From a virus, in IMG/VR virus record IMGVR_UViG_3300027816_004420, positions 62,001 through 126,000 of that record: DNA of 64,000 bases, one strand, 5' to 3'. Numbering within the stretch: the stretch's first letter is position 1; every line of letters begins with the position of its first letter. This document shows positions 44,452 to 55,100 of this stretch, piece by piece. A program made the translations under genes and the position numbers. The notes under the pieces were generated by a model. The model had not been told where the DNA came from. It saw only the letters and a program-made list of their open reading frames with translations, and searched no databases.

Positions 44452-45192
44452 TTAAAATTTAAATAAGTTATCTGTTTCATTTATACCCAATTCTTCTTCT
44501 TTGTAGAAGATAACTGTGTGTTTGTTTTTTACTTCTTCATCGGTGAAGTAATAAAGTGCTAATGAATATCTTGACACATCATCAGGTGTTTTTAATGGTA
44601 GTGGATGCCCATGAGGTGCATCTTCAATAGAAAAAATAACCGCTCTATTGAATATTGGTTCTATCTCTATTTCTTTTTTCCAAGGGTCTCCACCCCATAA
44701 CTCTAAATTACCTCCCCATTCTTTCAACCAAGTTTCATTTAAATAAAGTAATAGATTTAAGTTACGTTTCCATTTTTTACCAGGGTGTTGGTTATAATCA
44801 ATGTGAATAGATAACTTACCCCCTTTATTTATTTTATGTATTCCCCCTCCCAACATTATAGGGTCTCTATATAATTTCTCAAACCCTGTTAAATTTTCTA
44901 AAAATTTAATAAATGGTTCTGAATTCATATACTCTGTAATCATATTGGTAATAGGAAGGTAGTTTTTAAACTCTTCCATATCGGTAGAATGTGTTGGGTA
45001 ATATAATTTGTTTTTCTCAAACTCTTCAACCCATTCTTCTTCATTAGAAAACCATTTCTTGTGTTTTTTAATTTCTTCTAAACAACTTTTTAGTAAGAAG
45101 TCTGGTAAAAAATTATCAATCACAATGTATGGAAAAGGTTTCGCAGTTTGATACTGAATTTTCAGTTTATCTGATAAAGTGTAGTCTATCAT
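44452..45192 (-). CDS. 2-oxoglutarate/Fe(II)-dependent dioxygenase (prolyl-4-hydroxylase-like)
   Basis: 246 aa. The double-stranded beta helix motifs are visible: KLSIHIDYN with H130 and D132, the distal His in APHGHPLPL (H194 or H196), and R208 in SRYSLALYYF that would bind 2-oxoglutarate. NLNLLLYLNETWLKEWGGNL is the conserved core strand region. The N-terminal PFPYIVIDNFLP is typical of this superfamily. Such enzymes hydroxylate proteins, nucleic-acid bases or small molecules and are frequent in marine phages; the substrate here is unknown. It overlaps the exonuclease gene by ATGA, which hints at a DNA- or replication-linked role, but action on virion proteins is also possible. Confidence 0.85.
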   Translation of the reverse strand: MIDYTLSDKLKIQYQTAKPFPYIVIDNFLPDFLLKSCLEEIKKHKKWFSNEEEWVEEFEKNKLYYPTHSTDMEEFKNYLPITNMITEYMNSEPFIKFLENLTGFEKLYRDPIMLGGGIHKINKGGKLSIHIDYNQHPGKKWKRNLNLLLYLNETWLKEWGGNLELWGGDPWKKEIEIEPIFNRAVIFSIEDAPHGHPLPLKTPDDVSRYSLALYYFTDEEVKNKHTVIFYKEEELGINETDNLFKF

Positions 45193-46181
45193 TTCTTTCG
45201 TTTTTCTTTTCTTATTAATTTTAAAAAAGGTTTGAGGAAATTAACCCATGCCTCATCATTTGTGGGGAGATATTTGAAGAGTCCGTCCTCCATCATCAAT
45301 CTCATTAAGTTTTTATATCCCCTATCTGTTGGGTCTATGGTGTCTGTGTAGATTTGTTCTACTAAGGTTTTACCTTCGTCGGTTATTAGGGGTGTATTCA
45401 AATCAACAATTTGTTTATTTATTCTGTAGAACTGTTCTCCAAGTATACCGCTTTTTGTCTTTCCTGTCAAAATATTAGATAAACTTTTAATAGGTTTTTT
45501 TTGCGGGATATTTCGTGCATAATCCAATATTTCTTCGATAGTGCATTGTTTTTCAAGCATAATCGGAAAAAGTTTTACTAAAGTTTTTTCACCCAGGCCT
45601 TCGATACCATCTATATTATCTGACTTATCACCTGTCATGATTTTTGTCAAAGTAACGTTGTAATGTGGAATATCCACTTTATTGATTGTTACCTTATCCC
45701 CGTTCTTTAGATAACCTTTACCTACGGGTGAATAGATGGTCACCCTTGGGTTAATTAACTGTGTTAAGTCTTTGTCTGCCGAGAATATGATAATCTCTTC
45801 ATCGGTCGCTATTTGAGTATAATAGGATATTAGGTCGTCAGCTTCATTGTTAATCATTTCGACTTGTCGCACATAGACCTCCTCCAAATACATCTTTACT
45901 CTTGCCTTTTGTTGCAAGTAAGATTCGTATTTGTATTCATTCATGTCTTGACGACGATTACCCTTGTATTGTGGGTATAAAGATTTTCTGATTGATGAGT
46001 TAGAATCACCGTCCCAAAATACAATCACTTTATCGTGATTATGCATCTCTAAAAATCTCCTGATTGTGTTGATGAAGTGATATACTCCACCTATATGAGA
46101 ACCGTCACTATAAAGGTCTCTGACCCCGTGAAATCCAATTTTGAATAGGTTGTCCCCATCCACCAACAATGTCTTCGTCAC
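45189..46181 (-). CDS. 5'-3' exonuclease / flap endonuclease (T4 RNase H-like)
   Basis: 330 aa. PIN-like nuclease fold with acidic residues LLVDGDN (D8, D10), FWDGDSNSSIRKSLYPQYKG (arch/helix region), NNEADDLISYY and IFSADKDLTQL. These are followed by the helix-three-turn-helix MTGDKSDNIDGIEGLGEKTL that holds DNA. The family removes RNA primers and flaps at Okazaki fragments; T4 RNase H is 305 aa. I take the GTG at 46181 as start because an in-frame stop lies four codons upstream and no ATG precedes the first conserved Asp. It lies 23 nt after uvsX and overlaps the dioxygenase gene. Confidence 0.87.
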   Translation of the reverse strand: MTKTLLVDGDNLFKIGFHGVRDLYSDGSHIGGVYHFINTIRRFLEMHNHDKVIVFWDGDSNSSIRKSLYPQYKGNRRQDMNEYKYESYLQQKARVKMYLEEVYVRQVEMINNEADDLISYYTQIATDEEIIIFSADKDLTQLINPRVTIYSPVGKGYLKNGDKVTINKVDIPHYNVTLTKIMTGDKSDNIDGIEGLGEKTLVKLFPIMLEKQCTIEEILDYARNIPQKKPIKSLSNILTGKTKSGILGEQFYRINKQIVDLNTPLITDEGKTLVEQIYTDTIDPTDRGYKNLMRLMMEDGLFKYLPTNDEAWVNFLKPFLKLIRKEKRKK

Positions 46182-46204
46182 ATATTCAATTTAATGGTGA
46201 ACAA

Positions 46205-47206
46205 TCAATCTTCTTTTTCTTCTGTGAGTGTAAAATCCCCTTCAGCACCGATAATATCTTTCCAATAGTCGGCGTATTCTTTTTTGTAGGCCTCGATAGA
46301 CGCTTTTTCTTCGGTTGAATCTTTACCAGCCAAGAACCCGTGAGGAGTAACAATAATCTTTCCGTCATCAAAACCCAATCCGTTGATGTGATTTTTCATA
46401 ACTGAGATTTTACTTCTTACTGCAAATTTCACTGAGCGTTTGTCTTTGGTAGCAGTAATCTTGGTAGTTCCAGCACCTTTTTGATTTCCGAAAAGGAAAA
46501 CTAATGATGAGTTTAACCAAACTGATTCTCCACCTTTAGCCTTAATCTTTGGTTGACCAAAAGGATTGTCGGGTAGTTCTACCCATGGTTGGTTGATAAT
46601 AATAAGTGTATTTTCGTATTCGGTGTCTGCCTTTCTAGAGCCTGAGATTCTTTGGTTGATACCCATACCAATTTTATCTGATAACACAGATGCGTTGTGT
46701 TGTTTACCACCTTTACCTTCGTATGTCATTTTACAAGGAACAGAACCAACTGAATCCCATATAAAACATAAACTGTAATTCAATTCCCCTTTTTCTTGTG
46801 CATCAAGGAGTTGATTGATGTAGTCTGTGATTTGTTCAATGTAACTGAAATTGTTATTGAATAAGAAAAATCCATCCCAATCAAGTTCGCCTGTTTCTTT
46901 ATCAACAACTTCTTCGCATTGGAAACCCATAAGTTTGGCGTGGTCAAAACTCCATTTCTGTTCTGTGATTATGAATACAGGAAGTATTTCTTTCTTCTGA
47001 GCATCTACCGCAGCTTTGATGGCTGCAGTTGTTTTACCTGTATCTGAGTGCCCGAGGAACATGTTGATATGTCCAACTGCGGGACCTGGAAGTCCAACTG
47101 CATCCAAAAAGTCAGAACCTAAGTCCAAAAATCTTTGTGGTTTATATCTTGCTGAAGTTGAGAACTTCTTTTTTAAATTACCGAAATCGTTTTTCTTAAT
47201 AGCCAT
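46205..47206 (-). CDS. uvsX: UvsX/RecA-like recombinase
   Basis: 333 aa. Walker A is GHSDTGKT at 52-59; Walker B is LCFIWDSVGSVP around 146-157 with D151. ENTLIIINQPWVELPDNPFG and KIKAKGGESVWLNSSLVFLF correspond to the RecA/UvsX L2-side region. It lacks the extended C-terminal domain of bacterial RecA and is near T4 UvsX length (391 aa, somewhat shorter). It forms filaments on ssDNA for recombination-dependent replication and repair. It follows ssb, separated by a terminator-like hairpin, which would let ssb be made in excess. No UvsY or UvsW is recognised in the window. Confidence 0.88.
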   Translation of the reverse strand: MAIKKNDFGNLKKKFSTSARYKPQRFLDLGSDFLDAVGLPGPAVGHINMFLGHSDTGKTTAAIKAAVDAQKKEILPVFIITEQKWSFDHAKLMGFQCEEVVDKETGELDWDGFFLFNNNFSYIEQITDYINQLLDAQEKGELNYSLCFIWDSVGSVPCKMTYEGKGGKQHNASVLSDKIGMGINQRISGSRKADTEYENTLIIINQPWVELPDNPFGQPKIKAKGGESVWLNSSLVFLFGNQKGAGTTKITATKDKRSVKFAVRSKISVMKNHINGLGFDDGKIIVTPHGFLAGKDSTEEKASIEAYKKEYADYWKDIIGAEGDFTLTEEKED

Positions 47207-47224
47207 ATTGTGTTACATAAAAAT

Positions 47225-47247
47225 AAGGGCGGCTCAACACCGCCCTT
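47225..47247 (-). terminator. Hairpin terminator/attenuator between ssb and uvsX
   Basis: On the minus strand, 9 nt after the ssb stop: stem AAGGGCGG with CCGCCCTT, 7-nt loop, then ATTTTTATG. The U-tract is short, so partial read-through into uvsX is likely. No separate promoter for uvsX is seen. Confidence 0.7.
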
Positions 47248-47256
47248 GTTATAAAA

Positions 47257-48114
47257 TTAGAATGGTAAATCTTCGTCTACTTCAGAATCTGCTTGTGGGT
47301 CTTGAACCTTTTTGGTAGTTGGTTTTGATGAACCACCGAGTGTTTCCTCAGAAACTGTGCTGTCACCATAAACATATCCACCTTTTTCAGTATCCCACTT
47401 TGGAGTTTCACCTCTTGCGATTGCCTCAAGGTACTCAACAGGTTTCTTACTGTATACATCAGTCCAACTTAACTCATCGTTAATCCACTCTTTAGCTTGG
47501 TCCTTGTCTGTATGAACAGGAGCCGGGTCATCATACATAATCGCAGATACGGTTGTGTATTCTTTACCCTTAGGTGTTTTGGATTTAGCAAGTTCGATGA
47601 TAAGGTCACGACCATTCTCAGGGTCAGTAACATCACCTTTGTTTCTCCAAATTGGAATGATTTTATCTAAGATACCTTCGTTCTTGTAGTTGTGTTTGAA
47701 TCTCCAAAACTTTGGTCCATCAGCTTCGTTATCTCTGTCGATAACTTTTACGATGTAAAACTTACGAGATTTGTATTGCTTAGCAAGTTCCTTGTCAGAT
47801 TCCTTACCTGTGCTCATCAATTCTTCATAAACTTCGTTAAGTGGAGAACGCTCATTGTCGTTTTTTCCTGGGTCATAGAACTTTTGCCATTGACCTCCTA
47901 CTTGGATTTCGTGATACCAAGCCTCTTTGAATGGTGAGGAACCATCTTGTGTAGGGAGAATTCTAATTCTTCTCTGACCTGATTTCTCTTTATCACCAAG
48001 GATTAAAGCGAAATACTTTTTCATTCTTTCGTCTTGCGACATTTTGGATTGGGCCCCGCCCCCGATTTGATTTTTTTCATACTGCGCCAATACGGCATCT
48101 AATACATTTGTCAT
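47257..48114 (-). CDS. 32: Single-stranded DNA-binding protein, gp32-like
   Basis: 285 aa. KKYFALILGDKEKSGQRRIR starts an OB-type core. RKFYIVKVIDRDNEADGPKF, then WRFKHNYKNEGILDKIIPIW is the gp32-family pattern (internal strand, G-x-V/F-x-FK). The tail is acidic and ends SEVDEDLPF, similar to the DDDIPF tip of bacterial SSB that recruits partner proteins. There is no Cys anywhere, so the zinc site of T4 gp32 (301 aa) is absent. It is the first gene of the replication block, behind a strong consensus promoter and before a hairpin, an arrangement suited to high expression. Confidence 0.88.
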   Translation of the reverse strand: MTNVLDAVLAQYEKNQIGGGAQSKMSQDERMKKYFALILGDKEKSGQRRIRILPTQDGSSPFKEAWYHEIQVGGQWQKFYDPGKNDNERSPLNEVYEELMSTGKESDKELAKQYKSRKFYIVKVIDRDNEADGPKFWRFKHNYKNEGILDKIIPIWRNKGDVTDPENGRDLIIELAKSKTPKGKEYTTVSAIMYDDPAPVHTDKDQAKEWINDELSWTDVYSKKPVEYLEAIARGETPKWDTEKGGYVYGDSTVSEETLGGSSKPTTKKVQDPQADSEVDEDLPF

Positions 48115-48139
48115 TTTGAATTGTTTTTATTGTTTATTA

Positions 48140-48168
48140 ATTATAATTGGGAAATCCCTATATGTCAA
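48140..48168 (-). promoter_or_regulatory. Perfect sigma70-type promoter before ssb
   Basis: Minus strand: TTGACA (48168-48163), 17-nt spacer, TATAAT (48145-48140). Predicted transcription start is near 48133, giving a leader of about 19 nt. The spacer contains GGGATTTCCC, an imperfect palindrome that could bind a regulator. The upstream terminator ends just before it. Confidence 0.8.
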
Positions 48169-48173
48169 ATTAA

Positions 48174-48195
48174 AAAGGGACCTTTCAGTCCCTTT
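48174..48195 (-). terminator. Intrinsic terminator after the 227-aa gene
   Basis: Minus strand: AAAGGGAC, 6-nt loop, GTCCCTTT followed by TTAA, starting 3 nt after the stop codon at 48199. It separates the structural unit from the ssb promoter. Confidence 0.82.
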
Positions 48196-48198
48196 ATT

Positions 48199-48882
48199 TT
48201 ATCTGTTAAATTCGTTTTCGTAACTATCTACATCACCAGGTTGGAATGAGTTTTTGATATCATTCACGTTGATGTTTTTAACATCATCCGTTGTTAACAC
48301 ATAATCATGTTTACCTGTTTTTTCCATCTCTTCTTTTTTATCCTCAAAAAAGTCTGTAAGTTTTTGATTGAATGGATATGAATCATATGTTCTTAGTTCT
48401 AACTTTTCTTGTGGAGTTTTCTCTCTATACTTTTCAATCTTCATCTCCAAAGAGTTAAGTTTAGACATAAGTCCATCCATTTCCTTGAGCTTGGATTCGA
48501 GGTTATTTAATTGACCAAATAAATTATTAAAATACTCATCTTGTTTCTTTTCGATGTTTTTTTGACTATCCACTAAATCAGTAACTTCTACCTCTTCAGT
48601 TCCATCACCTTCACCCTCTTCTGATTTTCCCTCATCGTCAATTTTCTCTACGTCAGGGTCATTCTCTACATCAATAGGTTGAGGTGCTGTGTCTGTAGCT
48701 GGTTCCTCACCAGCTGGTGGTGGGGGAACCGCTCCGGCTTCGGGTGCTGCTGGCGGAGGAGGAATTGCACCTGGGTCTTCAGGTAATGGTAGTTCTGCTT
48801 GTTCTACAATGTATTTGTTAATTTGTCTGTAGCGTTCAATCTCGCTAATAATTTTTCTATCTAAACTCATAGTTTTAACCAT
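48199..48882 (-). CDS. Acidic Pro-rich coiled-coil protein (227 aa), unknown
   Basis: 227 aa. Residues 1-30 are helical. Residues 31-70 are Pro/Ala-rich (PPPPAAPEAGAVPPPPAGEE), 70-100 strongly acidic, and 103-165 a heptad coiled coil (NNLFGQLNNLESKLKEMDGL). A mixed C-terminal domain ends ENEFNR. The ATG at 48882 overlaps the end of the upstream gene; MSLDRK at residue 5 is an equally possible start. The architecture of acidic linker plus coiled coil would fit a scaffold, core or chaperone-type protein, but no family is recognised. Confidence 0.6.
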   Translation of the reverse strand: MVKTMSLDRKIISEIERYRQINKYIVEQAELPLPEDPGAIPPPPAAPEAGAVPPPPAGEEPATDTAPQPIDVENDPDVEKIDDEGKSEEGEGDGTEEVEVTDLVDSQKNIEKKQDEYFNNLFGQLNNLESKLKEMDGLMSKLNSLEMKIEKYREKTPQEKLELRTYDSYPFNQKLTDFFEDKKEEMEKTGKHDYVLTTDDVKNINVNDIKNSFQPGDVDSYENEFNR

Positions 48883-49099
48883 TTAGTAATTGCTTTATAC
48901 CTCTTGAAGTTTCAACCCTTACTTTTCTGTTTGCAGTTTGCATGTGTCCGGCTCTTTCGATTAGACCATCTCTTTCTCTAACTACGTAACAGTCTCCTGT
49001 TTCTAAGTCGCAAACTTGTTTAGTTCCATCACCCAAATCTTCTTCAGAAAATTTAACCGATTTTCCTAAATAATTGTCCAATGTTGATTTTAAACTCAT
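48875..49099 (-). CDS. Small unknown protein (74 aa)
   Basis: 74 aa, MSLKSTLDNYLGKSVKFSEE, then KQVCDLETGDCYVVRERDGL. A short beta hairpin with Cys-x6-Cys and a basic C-terminus are visible; the family is unknown. It is preceded by a TATTTAT box 13 nt upstream and overlaps the next gene by 8 nt, so the two form a short unit closed by the terminator at 48174-48195. Confidence 0.6.
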   Translation of the reverse strand: MSLKSTLDNYLGKSVKFSEEDLGDGTKQVCDLETGDCYVVRERDGLIERAGHMQTANRKVRVETSRGIKQLLNG

Positions 49100-49112
49100 A
49101 AAATTCTTTATT

Positions 49113-49119
49113 ATAAATA
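49113..49119 (-). promoter_or_regulatory. TATTTAT box, putative promoter of the 74-aa/227-aa unit
   Basis: Minus strand ATATATTTATAATAAAG, 13 nt before the ATG at 49099, in the 30-bp gap after the 2562-aa gene. No A-tract lies directly upstream. Confidence 0.4.
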
Positions 49120-49129
49120 TATTGTTATG

Positions 49130-52100
49130 TTATAAAGTGAAAGGAGGACTTGTTGCTCCGGCATTTATAGGAACAGGGTCTGATGTGTTCGGGAAGATGT
49201 GTGTATAACTGCTCGATTTATATCTTACGGAAGCTTGGAATCTACCTTTTGCACTTGTCTCAACCAAATTAGTATATTTTGTGCCAGGATTATTTGTTAT
49301 TACAATGGACTGAATTTCTATCTCAGGTATTAAAACTAACTCAAATTCACCTTTCTGAATCAAGTTCGGACAACTGAATTGTAAAGTAACATAACCTCCC
49401 GTAGGTTTTTTAATATTGTAGATGTCGGGTCCCGAAAAATTAGGTAGTTCACCACTGTTAGTATTACTCACTATAACTAATGAGCCTGGCGGTGTTTGGG
49501 TCGATGGGGTTGCAGGTGGAACATAAATTAAAAAATTGTAATTTTGTCGGACTGTTTCCTGTGTTGACGTATTATTAGCTAATATCTTAATTTGTGTTGT
49601 TATTTCTATTTCGTCGCCCTCATAGTCCTCAAGTTCACCCTGAAACTCAGCACTTATTAATGCCGCTCTCGAACAGGTGAATGTTTGTTTATCTTGAGAA
49701 ACGAAACCAACAAGTCTAGTGTTTTGTCTACTTTCAACAGTTCTTGTGATTGAATTATTTGGACCCTTCTTTATTGTATATAATGTGTAGGACATTACGG
49801 GTTGGTCATCCATCTCCCACGTTCCACTATTAGGAGATATTTTAACAACTAACAACTCATCACCACCAATTGTGTTTTTGGTTTGAGTTATAATCTCAAG
49901 AGGATTTGGTCCAGTCTGTTGTGGATTAGTAATAACACCTGATGCAGCCGCAGTAACATTACTTGCGTTGTTTACATATGAACCTGGAGATGAAGCCGCT
50001 GATGGTGAAATTGATGGGTCAAAATTGAAAGTAGAAACTGTTGTAAATGTTCCATAGAAAGTATCGACTTTAATGTTTCCTGTTGATACTGTAGTTCCCA
50101 CTTCGGGGACAACTACTCTAATAGTTTGAGGATTGACTATGGTTATATTTCTCGGTTCAACTTGAACACCGTTTATGAATACGGCTATTGTTGAATCCAA
50201 GCAGTTACCTTTGATTTGAACTATTGTTCCTGAGTTACCAATCGTTGGCGCAAATGTTGTTATGATTGGAGGTGGGCATGTTTGTCCAGGATTAGGTGGT
50301 GGAGGTGTAGGGACTGTTGTATCTTTTTGAATCTCTTTTGCTTCCTTATCATTCTTTTCTGCTAATTCTTTTGGTATTATTCCAAGTTGAACCGCAGAAA
50401 CATAGGCTTCTTGCATTGTTCCAATCACCGTTGAAAATTCTGACTCGGCATTCAACTCGTAGTAGTTCTCAGCAACACTCTCTTTCGGCCAATAACACAC
50501 GTAATATTTTGTTAATTTCAATTGTCTAATTCTTTCCAAATTGTTTTCCAATCTAGACCTCATAAAACCAATATATTCCTTGAGACTATTGAATGCAGCA
50601 ATTGGTAATGAATTTGACGAACCTGAGGATGTCACGTTAACACAACAATATTTTTTATTGAAATATAAATTTGTTGTTTGAATTGGTTGGAAATTTTTAT
50701 CGAGTGATAATAATGAAAAGTTGTGATTATATCCAACAAACTTTCCCGCATCTGTGTTCGAGCTTTTGACAAAACTATTCACATATGAAATCGCATATAT
50801 GTAGAATCTCAATAATGTGTTGTCTGAACCAGGAATTTCTCTTTCCAATGCCTCCTTGAACTTCTGAGGTGTGAGTTCTGTTACGGTTCCAGATTGAACC
50901 TCATATCCTTGATATGTTATCACGTCAACTTTTGATGTGCAACTATTTTGAGCATCCAATGTATTATTTGAAACCTGAACTACTTCGTCTGTTTTCTGTT
51001 GTTGTGTATTAGCAATAGGTTTAGGAACGTCTTTCTTAATTTTCAAAATTGCCTCCAATCTTGTTAATAAGTTTTGATTAATACTTTGTAGGAAAGAATC
51101 AATTGCAGGTAAATCATAAATTCCTTGTCTGATACCAGTAAAGGTTGTTTGGAAATTTCCAGGCTGTATAGAGTGGTTGATACTATCAATCAGATAAGGT
51201 CCGTTAAACATTGGGACATGTCTCAAATTGAAATACATTGTTGGTTGAATAATAGCATTTCCTAAACAAACCACAGAACATTTATAACTTCTTTGTTTAT
51301 AAAGATTATAGAGTGACACGTTTTGTGTTGCGACATTTCTACCTGTGGATTGGTTTACAATATTCAATTGAGTGTTAATTGATTCCGAGGTTGCCACTCC
51401 TGACGCTTGCTCGACTTGGAATGAATAGAATATGTTTTGATTTCTATTTCCGATATCGACATTAAAACCAACGCACTTATTTGATGTCGCCCAGTCTTTT
51501 TTTCCCTCCTGATTCTCAATCAAAGGATTTTCAGACGCCCTTCTCATTTCAAATCCATCATCACGAAATCTGAAATTTCCTTTTGGTAAATCCAAATATT
51601 GTGATGGTTTTCCAACATATGTGCAAACCATTTTAGGTGATGAATTTCTATAATCAACATTCAAGAAAGTTCCCCACATGTTATTTGCAAATTCCAAAGA
51701 ACCCTCAGGTTGAGGTATTGTTGTTCCGTCCACATCTTGAATATTATAGAAGTTTACATAAGCCGGAAGGTTCATTACTGTAAAGTTATTCTTAATTAGA
51801 ATACCACTTATCAAAGTGAAGATACTCATGGCATTATTCAGAGAGTTTCTTCCAATCATATTTTTCAACTCGAAGATATCTAAGAGAACGGTCTGTCCAA
51901 TGTTTCTTGAAGCCCTATCCAAGAATAAAATGTCTTCGAATAGAGTTTTTGTTTTGTAATCACCACCAGCAATCCATTTATCATTTAAGGCTTTGAACAC
52001 TTCCCAGTTCTCGACTTTACTTTGTTGTCCCGTAAAAACACTATTTATCGTTCCTTGAGGTATTTGACTTTGATTTGGTAATGCCTTGTTAAGCTTAGCC

Positions 52101-55100
52101 AATAGGTCATTCAAGAAATTACTTTGTAATAATTCCTCAGAATTTAGTAAATCCTGTAGAGCGTTCTTGAACTGAGCGACGGTAGAATTTGGATTACTCA
52201 ACTTATAAGTTGCATACATCTTTATTATAGGACTCAGTATTGTAACGTTGGGTAAGGTAAATTCGATGTTGTTATCTATGAAGAAATCAGTTATGTAAGA
52301 ACCATTCGAAGAATACTCAACACTCGGTATGGATGAGAATCCAACTTCAAGTTCCAAAGCTAACCAAGCATCAACATTTTGTGTCTTTGAAAGAGTCAAT
52401 GTTGTTGACCCGCCTATACTCGGTAAAGAACCTTGAACATATGGTTGAAATTGTATAGGGTCAGTAACCTCAGGTTGTCCACCATGTGAAAGGTAGGAAT
52501 CCAAAGTTCTTCTCTTGTAATTTGAAGGATTTCCATATTTAAAAAGAACATCATATTCCATGAAGGCTCTGAGTGTGTTCTGAGAATTTGAATATTGTAA
52601 ATTTATAACTTCGTTGAAATACTCTGTTTCATTTGTTGCCGGAAGTTGTGGAATCACGGTAATCAAACTTTTGAATAAGGATTGGAAGTTTCTAAAATTA
52701 ATATCACCTGATACTGAGGTTTCACCAATACCAAGATTTGTTGGTGCTGTATCTGCATCAGTAATTGGCTTACAGAAGTTTAAAAACTCTTGTTCAAAAC
52801 TATCTAATATTTTTTTATCGAAAACCGAAAAAATCTCTTCAATGTTCGAATACTCATTAGAATCTAATAATATGAATGGTGATTGTTCGTCAGTGTTAGG
52901 TAAAATTCTATTAACGTATTGTTCTGGAGTTGGTTTGACAACCGCTGAACCGTCAAAATACCCATAGTTAGGAGCCGACCACATTGTTCTTACAGAACCG
53001 TTGTAAACCGCACTATTATTATTTAAATTAACAACTGTACTTGATTGATTATTTGTATTTACAATACACTCGTCTGATGTTTGGTTAACGGAAGAACCGA
53101 AGGATGGAACAACAAAATAAATTGTTTGTTTCGTCACACTATCAGTTCCACAATTTTCCTCAGTAGATGAAATCCCACCAGGGATTAGAACGGACCAAGT
53201 TGTAAGTCTCAGAACTTTATCTTCCTGTTGGGTTTGTATATTCGATTGAACGTAGTTGTAGACTTTCATACCACCTTTAATGGTGTTCTGAATTTCGGCA
53301 TTTGTATAGTCTTTATATACATCATAACCTATACAAAACTTATAAAAATCATTTATCACTTTAGGGTAAAATCCAACCTGTAGATTCACATTAGTTGTAT
53401 CTGTTTTTTCCAAAGCAATTTCTCTATCAGCAGTTCCATATTTGAATGAATAAGTTTGACTTGGAGAGTTCTGTATTGGCGAAAAGTTTTGAACTTGATT
53501 AAAATTTGTCCACGCTGTTTGTAATATATCTGTATTCGATTGCTTGTAGACTTTGTATCTATGCCATATCGAACCAAATTTCAAAATCCAAGCATAGGGT
53601 AGTTTGTGAATTGCACCAAATTTTTTGAAACATGATGCAATATAATCTAAATCAGTTTGGGCACCATTGGCTTGTGTTTTATATTTTTCTCTCAAGGAAG
53701 CTAAAGGTAAAGAATTTATAAAAAGATAACCTGCTTGAACGTATGGATACGCTAAGCTCGCTCTTTGGTTCTGAACCCCATTCTGTATTGCATTAACAAA
53801 ATATGGTGTGTTCAACATTGACGTAGTTGTCAATCTCGGAAACTCGTTTTCTAACGGGACATCTTCAGAAAAAGTTGGTGGGGTGTGAATATAGTAACCC
53901 TCGGTCGCCATGAAGTCAATCGGGGTTCTCGTTTGATAAAAAGAACTCAAACTAACATCATTGTCAGCCAAATCAGTAACTGTTGAATTAGGGTTGTCAT
54001 TTTTTAGATATGAAAAATTTGTAACTGGTCTTTTTTCATTGACGTTATAAATGTTGTTGAAATTTGATATTATTTTTCTAGCGTCAAAAATTGTAAGAAC
54101 TCGGTTGGTGTTATATACTTCATCCAAAGTTGACCCATCTCCGTTCGATAAATTTTTTATATTCCACTGAGGGTCCGTGAAAGGGATAGTATCTGTCACA
54201 TTTGGTATGTTCGTTGAATTTGTTACCAAACTTTCCAATGCTAAAGACTGTGCTGTGGATTGAGGTAGCTTACCCTGTTCATCTAAATTCAGAATTGCAA
54301 ATGAATTTTCAGTCAAATTTCTCAAGTATGGTGTTACATAAAAATCCCTAATAAAATCTTGCCATGCTCTTCCAGTCCCTTGGTTTGATATGTTCTCCAA
54401 AAATGACAAATAATTACTTGAGTTAATTGCGTAATTCTTCAACTTCATTGTTATGTATGGAGAATTTAATCCTAAACTTTTAACAATATTGTTAACTTCT
54501 GTTTCTGTATTTAACTTAATTAACTCATCTATTTGATTTTGATTAGCCCTAATGTAATTAGAGTATCTCGATGTTACCAATTGTCTTTCATAGATTTCAT
54601 AGAAGAACTTAATCTCTTCTTTATTAGTGTATGCAACCCCAACTGTTGGAAATTCAATTGCGTTAATGTTAATAAGATTTGTTTCTATTTGGTTGTCTAA
54701 AGGTGGCGGCGCTAATGGGGGATTAAATTTCATGGTGAGACCTCTCATATATTCTTCCACAAATTGCACCTCTGGCCATTTAGAATAGTCCCAACCTCCC
54801 GTTAACTCAACAACAGTCGGGTCTGCAATATATTTGAGTTGGAATCTACCTTTTTTATCCTCCGGTGTTTCAACAAAAAACTGTGGCCATGGGTAAACAG
54901 GTATTTCAGCGTATTTTAAACCTGTTGAACTTTCAATCGCTTGTCTTGTTATTTTAATTTCATCAACGGTATCTGAACCAGGTGCTGACGATGGATTTTC
55001 TAGAATCGCCTTTTTTCTGACATCATCATATTTTAAAGCCCAAGCCGAAGTGTGAACATCGTCTAAAAGTCTTATGAATGCCTCTGCTGATGCCATAAGA

